Shown: positions 1-6,411 of the stretch, one piece after another
Position numbering within the stretch: the first letter of the stretch is position 1
Layout: every line of letters starts with the position of its first letter
NCBI GenBank assembly: GCA_030428695.1
Contig: JAUIEM010000321.1
Span: 1 to 11,700, forward strand
Length of the DNA stretch: 11,700 nt
Direction of reading: 5' to 3'
DNA from: a bacterium
GTDB lineage: Bacteria > Planctomycetota > J058 > JAJDCP01
Translations under genes and position numbers: made by a program
The notes under the pieces: model-generated
What the model was told of the DNA's origin: nothing
Seen by the model: the letters and a program-made list of their open reading frames with translations, nothing else
Databases searched by the model: none

Positions 1-305
1 ACAGCGACCGGCGGGCCCTGCGGGTACGGCTGCTCGGCGCGGGGCAGAATCCGGACGCGCTCGGCGCCGAGGTCCACGCCCAGGCGGGCACGCAGCACCT
101 GGTGCGCAAGCTGCGCACGGGCGGCTCGTACCTCGCGCAGTCGGAGCGGGTCGCCCACTTCGGGCTCGGGAAGACCGCCGCGGCAGAGGTCTCCGTGCGC
201 TGGCCCACCGGCCGCAGCGAGCCCCTCGGGACCCTGGAGGCCGGCTACCTGTACGAGGTGCGGGAAGGGGAAGGCGTCGTCGGGCGGCAGGCCTTCGCGG
301 AATGA
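1..305 (+). CDS. ASPIC/UnbV-domain protein, C-terminal fragment
   Basis: This is the 3' end of a gene that starts left of the window; the reading frame opens at base 3 and ends at TGA 303-305. The visible 100 residues match the pattern of the ASPIC/UnbV domain. An LRVRLLG strand is followed by a GAEVHAQAG strand, then the signature GGSYLAQSE, the HFGLG turn, and an EVSVRWPTGR strand that usually closes the domain. In known proteins this domain sits at the C-terminus after FG-GAP/VCBS beta-propeller repeats, in secreted or surface proteins of Acidobacteria, Planctomycetes and related groups. Its biochemical role is not established. About 25 residues follow the domain with no recognisable motif. 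The propeller part cannot be seen here. Domain assignment is confident; cellular role is unknown. It is separated from the next operon by about 340 non-coding bases. Confidence 0.85.
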   Translation, partial: SDRRALRVRLLGAGQNPDALGAEVHAQAGTQHLVRKLRTGGSYLAQSERVAHFGLGKTAAAEVSVRWPTGRSEPLGTLEAGYLYEVREGEGVVGRQAFAE

Positions 306-400
306 TCCCGTATGATTACCGGGAGATCTCGGGCACTTCGAGCTTTCTGCGCTGTTCGGCTTCGCCTATAAGGGCGTGGTTCTGGAGATGAAGCGGATAA

Positions 401-423
401 GGGAGGCTCGCGGCTCGCCTCCC
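401..423. repeat. 7-bp perfect inverted repeat (hairpin)
   Basis: GGGAGGC at 401-407 pairs perfectly with GCCTCCC at 417-423 across a 9-base loop. There is no T-run on either strand, so it is not a standard intrinsic terminator. It could still contribute to termination after the ASPIC/UnbV gene about 100 bases upstream. It could also be chance in GC-rich DNA. Confidence 0.4.
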
Positions 424-534
424 GCCGAGCCCGCCGACGCCCAAGGGACCGAGGGCTAGCCGGCAGCGCGCGTTTGTCCTGTCCGCGCAGGCCGAGGTTC
501 GCCTACCGCCGCGCCACCCCCCCACACCCGCATC

Positions 535-563
535 TTTACAAGCGCGCGCGAGCTTTCTACAGT
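535..563 (+). promoter_or_regulatory. Candidate sigma70-type promoter for the membrane protein / arylsulfotransferase operon
   Basis: TTTACA at 535-540 matches the -35 consensus at 5 of 6 positions. TACAGT at 558-563 matches the -10 consensus at 4 of 6. The spacer is exactly 17 bases. Transcription would begin near 570, leaving a leader of about 75 bases before the GTG start at 645. This placement supports 645 rather than an upstream in-frame start as the true beginning of the gene. The assignment rests on consensus matching only. Confidence 0.5.
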
Positions 564-644
564 CGGGCAACCTGTCGCCGGGCCTGCGGAGGAGCGTACG
601 CCCGGGGAGCCGAGCGGGCGCTGCCGCCCGAGCAAAGGAGCCGC

Positions 645-2615
645 GTGCGCCCGTCCGTGTCCTGGCTGCGCTGGAGGACCCTGCTTCCCCTGCTGTGCCT
701 GCTCGGAGTGGCGGGCCTGCTCGGGGCGCGCTGCCTCGCCTCCACCGACCTCGGCTACCACCTCGCCGACGCCGAGCGCAGCCTCGCGGAAGGCTGGCCG
801 GTCGACCGCGCGCCCCACGTCTGGGGAGTGCGAGGAACCGACGGACCGCTCGCGCCGGGGGGCTGGCTCGACGCCGAGGGCCGCCTGCACCAGGTCAACA
901 CCAGCTGGCTCTCCCAGCTCGCCCTGCTGCTCGCCTGGCGCATCGGCGACGGCCTCGCCTTGTGGTCGCTGCAGGTCCTCCTCGTGCTCGCCCTGACCGG
1001 GCTGGTCGTCCTCGCCGGCCGCCGCGCTGGATTGTCTCCCGGCTGGGCCTGTCTGGCGGCCCTGCTCGTGTTGCTGTGCGGCTTCGAGCGCTTCGAGCTG
1101 CGCCCGGGACTGCTCGCCCGCGTGGTGCTCGCCGGCCAGCTCGCCCTGCTCGCCCCGGCCCTCGTCGGGCGGCGCCGGGTGCAACGGGGAGAGCTGCTCG
1201 GCACGCTGGTGTTGCAGGTGCTCGCGGTCAACCTGCACGGCTCCTTCCTGCTCGGCATCGGCCTCGGCGCCGCGGTGCTGGTCGGCGCCCTGCGCAGGGG
1301 CCGCGGGATCCGGCCGAGCGCCGGCCTGTGCGCCGGTTTGCTGGCGGCGAGCTTCCTGCACCCCGCCGGCTGGCGCGGGGCGCTGCTGCCCCTGGAGACC
1401 CTGCTCTTCCTCGCCCGGGAGGAGATCGGGCGCAGCGCCCACCCCTGGAGCGCCATCGGTGAGTTCCGCCCACCCTTCGACGAGGCCTTCGCGGCCTCCT
1501 GGGCGACGCCCGTCTTCGGGGCCCTGCTGCTGCTCGCGGCGCTCGCGCTGCTGCTCGCGGCCTTCCGCGGACGCTGGGGCAGCGCGGCCGTGCTGCTCGG
1601 GGCCCTGGGGGTCGGCCTGTCGATGCGCCGCAGTCTGCTGGTGGCGGCGCTGCTCGCGGCGCCCATCGCCTTCCAGCAGCTGTCGCTCAGCGTGCGCGCC
1701 TGGGGGGTGCGGAGCGACGGGCGCTGGCTCGGACCGCTCGCCGGCCTCGGCTCCTTGACGGTCGCGGCGGCGCTGCTCGGAGGCGTGTTCTTCAGCGCCG
1801 CCCAGCCCTGGTCCCTCGCCCCCGGCCTCAGCCGCTTCGACCTGCCCCTCGGCGCGGCCGGGCAGCTCGCCGCGCGGAAGCTGCAGGGGCGGCTGTTCAG
1901 CGACTTCGACAGCTCCTCCAACCTGCACTGGTTCGTCCCCTGGCGGCCCGCGGTGCCGGTGCTGACCAACACCTTCGTCTACCCGCCGGCCCACCTGGCG
2001 CGGCACTTCGCGTTGCTCCGCGGAGAGCTCGACTTCGCGCAGGAGACCGCCGGCGACAGCATAGGCGTGGCCGTGCTGAGCTCGAACAGCGCGCCCTTGT
2101 TCCGCGCGCTCGCGGCCGATCCCGCCTGGGCGACCGTCCACCTCGGGCCGCGCCACGCGGTGTTCGTGCGCCGGGACGGACCGGACGCCGCCTGGGCGGA
2201 CGAGGCCCTCGACGCGGAGCGCTTTCCCCTCGCCGCCTACCGGGACGAGCTGCTCGCGACCGGCTCCTCCCCCGTGGCCGCGCTGGTGCAGGGCGGCCAG
2301 AACCTCGAGCGGCTGCGCTGGTACCTGCCGGCGAGCGAGCTGCTCGAGGAGGCCGTACGCCTCGACCCGGACCATCCCTCCGCCTGGGGACTGCTCGGCG
2401 CGGTGCGGGCGGCGCGCGGGATGCGGCGGCTGCTCGACGGCGAGACCGCCGGCCGCGACGACTGGCTCGCCGCCCGGCGGGCCCTGCGCCGGGCCGTCGA
2501 GCTCGGCGACCTGCAGGCCGGGCACAACCTCCACTTCCTCGACCGCCAGCTCGACGCCCTCCGCCAGGGGGTGCTGCTCACCCCCGCGGACATGCACCCG
2601 GAGGAGACTCCGTGA
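645..2615 (+). CDS. Multi-pass membrane protein, GT-C-like, with C-terminal TPR-like region
   Basis: The 656-residue product begins at GTG 645, preceded by AAAGGAG at 634-640. The frame is open further upstream, to 474, but that extension is Arg/Pro-rich, has no ribosome-binding site and would overlap the promoter. A hydrophobic segment at residues 12-30 is followed by a loop with STDLGYHLAD (Asp35, His39). Several strongly hydrophobic stretches then follow up to about residue 390. The short acidic first loop after helix 1, the multi-helix core and a soluble C-terminal part resemble GT-C-fold glycosyltransferases that use lipid-linked sugars, but no diagnostic family motif is certain. The last 120 residues include a TPR-like unit (ELLEEAVRLDPDHPSAWGLL). 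It is the first gene of an operon and its TGA overlaps the GTG of the next gene, implying coupled translation. A role in envelope polysaccharide or glycoprotein assembly is inference; a transport or scaffold role is the alternative. Confidence 0.7.
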   Translation: MRPSVSWLRWRTLLPLLCLLGVAGLLGARCLASTDLGYHLADAERSLAEGWPVDRAPHVWGVRGTDGPLAPGGWLDAEGRLHQVNTSWLSQLALLLAWRIGDGLALWSLQVLLVLALTGLVVLAGRRAGLSPGWACLAALLVLLCGFERFELRPGLLARVVLAGQLALLAPALVGRRRVQRGELLGTLVLQVLAVNLHGSFLLGIGLGAAVLVGALRRGRGIRPSAGLCAGLLAASFLHPAGWRGALLPLETLLFLAREEIGRSAHPWSAIGEFRPPFDEAFAASWATPVFGALLLLAALALLLAAFRGRWGSAAVLLGALGVGLSMRRSLLVAALLAAPIAFQQLSLSVRAWGVRSDGRWLGPLAGLGSLTVAAALLGGVFFSAAQPWSLAPGLSRFDLPLGAAGQLAARKLQGRLFSDFDSSSNLHWFVPWRPAVPVLTNTFVYPPAHLARHFALLRGELDFAQETAGDSIGVAVLSSNSAPLFRALAADPAWATVHLGPRHAVFVRRDGPDAAWADEALDAERFPLAAYRDELLATGSSPVAALVQGGQNLERLRWYLPASELLEEAVRLDPDHPSAWGLLGAVRAARGMRRLLDGETAGRDDWLAARRALRRAVELGDLQAGHNLHFLDRQLDALRQGVLLTPADMHPEETP

Positions 2616-4204
2616 AGCCCACTGCCCTGCTCTGCCTGCTGCTCGCCCTCGGCTGCGCGGCGCCGCCGACGCCGGAGAAGCCCCTCGACGACGCCCTGGC
2701 CCGCGGCGGCTTCACCACCGTGCGTCCCCACGATCCGCAGTTCCCCCTGCACATCCGGCTGGAGATCGCTGCCTCCGGCCCCCTCGAGGTGCTGTTCGAG
2801 CAGGGCGGCGAGCGCTGGCGCTACACGGCGGAGGCTGCCCCCGCCGCGCTGGTGCTGCCAGGCCTGCACCCCGGGGAGCCCTGCCTGTTGCGGGTGACGG
2901 CGGGGGAAAAGAGCGAGCGCCTGTCCTTTCCGGCGCCGGAGCCGGACTTCCCCCTGCCGCCCCTCGAGGTGGTGCGGAACCGGCCGGGACGCGAGCCCGG
3001 CCACCGGCTGTTCAACCTGATGCGCGAGGCGGAGTACGAGCTCGGGCTGCTCGCGATGGTCGACGGCGAGGGCCGCCTGTGCTGGCTGTTCAGCGCCCCG
3101 AAGAAGATCACCGACGCGCGGGCCCTGGCGGACGGGCGGTTGCTGTGCCTGGTCGGCAAGGACGAGGCCTGGGAGCTCGACGTGCGCGGCGCGGCCCCCC
3201 TGCGCCGCTGGCACGCCGCGAACCTGCTGAAGGAAAGGCCGCCGGGCAGCATCCCCGTCGCCTGCGACACCTTCCACCACGAGCTGCTGCCGCTCACCGA
3301 GGAACGCTGGGCCGTGCTCTCGACCGAGCTGGTCAAGCTCGACTACCCGACCAGCGAGACCGACCCGGACGCGCCGCGGCTGCCGACCTGGGTGGTCGGG
3401 GACGTCGTCGTCGAGTTCGAGCCCGCGAGCGGCGCGGTGCTGCGGGAGATCTCGATGCTCGAGCTCCTCGATCCCCAGCGGCTCGGCTACCTGTCCCTGT
3501 CCGGGCTCTACAACGGCCCGTACGGCAAGCGCACCGCCGACTGGTCCCACGGCAACGCGATCCTGCACGACCCGCGCGACGACTCCTACATCCTGTCGCT
3601 GCGCCACCAGGACGCGCTGGTCAAGGTCGCGCGGGCGACCGGTGAGGTCGTCTGGATCCTCGGGGACCCGAAGGGCTGGGAGGAACCCTGGCGCGCGAAG
3701 CTCCTCCGCGCCCCGGACGACTTCCCCTGGCCCTACCACCAGCACGCCCCGAGCTTCACCCCCGACGGGGACATCCTGCTGTTCGACAACGGGAACTTCC
3801 GCGCCCTGCCCCACGATCCGCCCCTGCCCGCCGAGGAGTGCCGGAGCCGGGCGCAGATCCTGCGGGTCGACGAGGCCGCCCGCACCGTCGAGGAAGTCTG
3901 GAGCTACGCGGGCGGGGCGCCCTTCTACTCCCCCTGGCTCGGCGACGCCCAGTGGCTCCCCGCCACCGGCACCGTGCTGATCGTCGACGGCGGGCGCACG
4001 GCCGATGCCTCCGGCGCGCCGACCCATGACGTGCGCGGCAGCCACCACTACGCGCGGCTGCTCGAGGTCCGCCCTCCCGACGGCGAGGTGCTGTTCGAGC
4101 TCGCGGTCGGCGACCCGCGTCCGGGCCAGACCTCGTGGGCGGTGTACCGCGCCGAGCCGGTCGAGGATCCCTGGCGCCAGGCCGGCTGGACACCGCTCCC
4201 CTGA
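2612..4204 (+). CDS. Arylsulfotransferase (ASST) family lipoprotein
   Basis: The 530-residue product starts at GTG 2612, which shares GTGA with the previous stop and has GAGGAG at 2601-2606. ASST enzymes move a sulfate group from a phenolic sulfate donor to a phenolic acceptor through a sulfo-histidine, outside the cytoplasm. The N-terminus is a lipoprotein signal with lipobox LALGC (Cys15, then Ala, so outer-membrane sorting is likely). Residues about 45-100 look like the family's N-terminal beta domain, followed by a beta-propeller. Catalytic residues known from E. coli ASST can be placed: His222/223 in FHHEL, His313 and Asn315 in DWSHGN, Arg331 in SLRHQD, and His378 in YHQHAPSF. The His-to-Arg interval of 18 equals that of E. 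coli (His356 to Arg374). The cysteine pair bridged in the E. coli enzyme is not evident, and no dsbL/dsbI partner lies nearby. Natural substrates are unknown. Family assignment is strong. Confidence 0.88.
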   Translation: MKPTALLCLLLALGCAAPPTPEKPLDDALARGGFTTVRPHDPQFPLHIRLEIAASGPLEVLFEQGGERWRYTAEAAPAALVLPGLHPGEPCLLRVTAGEKSERLSFPAPEPDFPLPPLEVVRNRPGREPGHRLFNLMREAEYELGLLAMVDGEGRLCWLFSAPKKITDARALADGRLLCLVGKDEAWELDVRGAAPLRRWHAANLLKERPPGSIPVACDTFHHELLPLTEERWAVLSTELVKLDYPTSETDPDAPRLPTWVVGDVVVEFEPASGAVLREISMLELLDPQRLGYLSLSGLYNGPYGKRTADWSHGNAILHDPRDDSYILSLRHQDALVKVARATGEVVWILGDPKGWEEPWRAKLLRAPDDFPWPYHQHAPSFTPDGDILLFDNGNFRALPHDPPLPAEECRSRAQILRVDEAARTVEEVWSYAGGAPFYSPWLGDAQWLPATGTVLIVDGGRTADASGAPTHDVRGSHHYARLLEVRPPDGEVLFELAVGDPRPGQTSWAVYRAEPVEDPWRQAGWTPLP

Positions 4205-4243
4205 GCTGTGGTACCTTGTCGGGGAAGATGCTCGGAGGAACCG

Positions 4244-5674
4244 ATGCGCGCTCTCGCCTTCACCTTCCTGCTGTTCGTCGCCGCCTGCGAGAGCACGCCG
4301 GCGCCCGCTCCTCCGCCGCCGGTCCCGGACGCCGAGCCCGGGAAGATCGACCTCGACGCCCTCGGCCGCTCCCCCGACCTCGACGCCGCCCTCGCCCGCT
4401 GCGAGCGCGAGCTGGCCTGGATCGCCCTCCAGCGCGACGCCCGGCCCGACGACGGAGCGCTGCGGGCCCGCCGCCACCACGCGCTGCTCGTCCTGGTCGA
4501 GCTCCATCTGGCGAAGCACGAACGCGGCCCGGACAGCGACGGGGAGGCGCTCCGCGCCGCCGATGAGAACCTCGCGCTCGTCGACTTCGCCGCCCTGCCC
4601 GCCCGCTACGACCGCGCCTGCGCCCGGCTCGCCCGGGCCCTGATCGGACAGGCGCGCGCCGTGGCCACGGGAGATCCAGAGGAGGCCCTGCTCCTGCTCG
4701 CCTCCGCAGAGCACTGGAGCCACCGCGCCGGGGAAGACGCCGCCGCCGCCCTCGACGCCGCCCGCGCCGAAGCCTCCGAAGAGCTGGTCGCCCACGCCCT
4801 GACCGCCTCGCTGCTCGCCCGCCGGGGCGGGCGCTACGACGAGGCCGAGCGCCTCGCCCACGAAGCCCGCGGCCGGGCCGGGCCCGCCCAGCTGTGGCGG
4901 GCCGAGCTCGCCCTCGGCCTCGCCCTCTACGAGGCGGGCGCGACCTACGACGCGGTCCAGGCCTTCGAGCGCGCCTGCGCCGCCCTCGACGGGCGCGCGG
5001 GCACGGCGACCTCCGGCGCGAGCGAGCCCTGGCTGCACGCAGCGGCGGCGCACTTCGAGCTGTCCCGCGCCTACGAAGGCGACGCCGGGCCGACCGACCC
5101 CGCCGCCTTCGCCGCCCACCTCGAGGCCAGCCTCGCCGCCGCCCGCGACGGCCTCGCCTTCGTCGCCGAGCGGAGCCTGCTGCTGCCGCGGGAGCACGCC
5201 GACGAGCACGCCCTGTGCGCCGAGCACCGCGCGCGGCTGTACCGCTTCGAGTACCGGGCCCTGCGCGCCCTGCCCGGTCGTGCCGCCGAGGCCGAGGACG
5301 CGTTGCGGGGGATGCTCGGCCGGGCGCCGCAGGACGCCGCGCTGCACTACGCGCTCGGCCAGCTGCTCGAGGAGCGGGAGGCCGTGGATGCAGCGCGGGA
5401 GTCCTACGCGCGCGCCTACGGCCTCGACCGCGAGCATCTGCCGACGCGGCGCGCCCTCGGCTTCCTCGCCGTCGCGCGATCGCGGGAGGCCTCCGACCTG
5501 TCCCCGGAGGAGCGCGACAAGGCGCTCGAGACCGCACGCCTGCACCTCAGCTACGTCGCCGAGCGCGACCCCGGCCGCGAGGTCTACGCGGCGCTGCGCG
5601 ACGTCGCGCGCGCCCGCGGGGACGACGCCGCCGCGCGGCGCTGGGAGGGGAGGCTGCGCGCGCTCGGGGACTAG
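4244..5674 (+). CDS. TPR-repeat lipoprotein
   Basis: The 476-residue product starts at ATG 4244 behind GGAGG at 4234-4238 with 5-base spacing. An in-frame start at 4208 is rejected because it lacks a ribosome-binding site and precedes the signal peptide. Residues 1-15 form a lipoprotein signal ending in the lipobox FVAAC (Cys15 followed by Glu, so outer-membrane retention is expected). A Pro/Ala linker follows, then an almost wholly helical, Ala- and Arg-rich body. TPR-like pairs are visible around RYDEAERLAHEARG, LGLALYEAGATYDAVQAFERAC, and ALHYALGQLLEEREAVDAARESYARA. Such proteins scaffold envelope complexes. It lies 39 bases after the arylsulfotransferase gene with no obvious promoter between, so it is probably the third gene of that operon. 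No enzymatic motif is seen. A specific partner cannot be named; the membrane protein or the sulfotransferase are the natural guesses. Confidence 0.78.
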   Translation: MRALAFTFLLFVAACESTPAPAPPPPVPDAEPGKIDLDALGRSPDLDAALARCERELAWIALQRDARPDDGALRARRHHALLVLVELHLAKHERGPDSDGEALRAADENLALVDFAALPARYDRACARLARALIGQARAVATGDPEEALLLLASAEHWSHRAGEDAAAALDAARAEASEELVAHALTASLLARRGGRYDEAERLAHEARGRAGPAQLWRAELALGLALYEAGATYDAVQAFERACAALDGRAGTATSGASEPWLHAAAAHFELSRAYEGDAGPTDPAAFAAHLEASLAAARDGLAFVAERSLLLPREHADEHALCAEHRARLYRFEYRALRALPGRAAEAEDALRGMLGRAPQDAALHYALGQLLEEREAVDAARESYARAYGLDREHLPTRRALGFLAVARSREASDLSPEERDKALETARLHLSYVAERDPGREVYAALRDVARARGDDAAARRWEGRLRALGD

Positions 5675-5680
5675 CCCACG

Positions 5681-6349
5681 CTAGCCCATCAGCTCCCGCA
5701 GCGCCTGCTCCGCCCGGTCGCGCACCGCGTCGCGGTCGTCGTACCCGAGCCCCGCGGTCGACAGCGGCGCTCCCACCCGCACCTCGATGCACCCCGGGGT
5801 CGGGCGGAACCCGCCTCCGAGCGCTTCCCAGCTCCCCCGCAGCGCGATCGGCACCAGCGGCACCCCCGCCTCGATCGCGAGCACGAAGGCGCCCTTCTTC
5901 AGCGGCTGCAGCCGCCCGTCCCGGCTGCGCGTGCCCTCGGGGAAGATCAGCAGCGAGCGCCCGCGCCGCACCTTGCGCGCCGCCAGGGCCAGCGAGCGGC
6001 GCGCTTCCGCCGCATCCCCCCGGTCGATGAAGATGTGGCCGGCGGCGCTGAGGTACTGCCCGAGGGCGGGCACGAAGCGCAGGCTCTGCTTGCACAGGAA
6101 GCGCAGGTTGACCGGCACGGCGCAGAAGATCGCCGCGGCGTCGAGGGAGCTCTGGTGGTTCGCGAAATAGACGGCCGGCCGCCCCGGATCGACGCGCTCG
6201 GCGCCGACCACCCGCAGCTCCTGGCCGAACACGCGCAGCACGAGCGGCGCCCACAGGTGGCGCACCATCCGCCAGGCGGTGTGGCCGCGGTCGAAGACGC
6301 AGGTGAAGATCGCGAACGGCGCGAGGAGCAGGGTCCACAGCCCCGACAA
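5681..6349 (-). CDS. plsC: PlsC-like 1-acylglycerol-3-phosphate O-acyltransferase
   Basis: The 222-residue product carries the diagnostic blocks of the glycerolipid acyltransferase family: NHQSSLD at 64-70 (His65 and Asp70, HX4D), FIDRG at 107-111, FPEGTRS at 136-142, and VPLVPIAL at 163-170. The family transfers an acyl group to lysophosphatidate at the inner membrane. A hydrophobic N-terminal segment (LWTLLLAPFAIFTCVF) provides membrane association. The start is uncertain. TTG 6349 is the best available start codon, but the hydrophobic stretch continues upstream in frame (ALLAWG) and no clear ribosome-binding site is present, so CTG 6415 is possible. It lies 62 bases after the radical SAM stop and is probably the last gene of that operon. 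Housekeeping phosphatidate synthesis is the default. A specialised lipid or acylated product linked to the upstream genes is possible. Related acyltransferases act on ornithine lipids or lysophospholipids, so substrate is not proven. Confidence 0.85.
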   Translation of the reverse strand: MSGLWTLLLAPFAIFTCVFDRGHTAWRMVRHLWAPLVLRVFGQELRVVGAERVDPGRPAVYFANHQSSLDAAAIFCAVPVNLRFLCKQSLRFVPALGQYLSAAGHIFIDRGDAAEARRSLALAARKVRRGRSLLIFPEGTRSRDGRLQPLKKGAFVLAIEAGVPLVPIALRGSWEALGGGFRPTPGCIEVRVGAPLSTAGLGYDDRDAVRDRAEQALRELMG

Positions 6350-6411
6350 TCCCCAGGCGAGGAGCGCGAGCCCGCGCGCGACCGGCCGCCGTCCGTCCTC
6401 GCGGGGCTGGC

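Larger units (their letters stand above)
306..644. other. Intergenic region with leader of the downstream operon
   Basis: I see no convincing gene in these 339 bases. The only short frames, for example the 23-codon frame starting at ATG 388, have GGAG immediately against the start codon and no other support. What the stretch holds is a TATGAT hexamer at 311-316 without a good -35 partner, an 8-base palindrome GAGATCTC at 323-330, a 7-bp hairpin at 401-423, a good promoter candidate at 535-563, and a 10-base direct repeat CGAGCTTTCT at 339-348 and 549-558. The second repeat copy lies inside the candidate promoter. Base composition is locally less GC-biased than in the genes, as expected of regulatory DNA. 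Confidence 0.6.

Noticed and set aside
401..423. Intrinsic terminator after the ASPIC/UnbV gene.
   Set aside because: The 7-bp hairpin is perfect but no T-run follows on either strand, so it is listed only as an inverted repeat.
388..459. A 23-codon ORF beginning at ATG 388.
   Set aside because: GGAG is immediately adjacent to the start codon, which is too close for initiation, and the peptide has no recognisable feature.
474..644. N-terminal extension of the membrane protein to a start at 474.
   Set aside because: The extra 57 residues are Arg/Pro-rich, lack a ribosome-binding site and would overlap the candidate promoter. GTG 645 has AAAGGAG four bases ahead.
2237..5545. A 1102-codon open frame on the minus strand opposite the membrane protein, sulfotransferase and TPR genes.
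   Set aside because: It spans three genes with clear motifs and ribosome-binding sites on the plus strand. Its translation is Gly/Arg/Gln/Val-rich low-complexity sequence typical of the antisense frame in GC-rich DNA.
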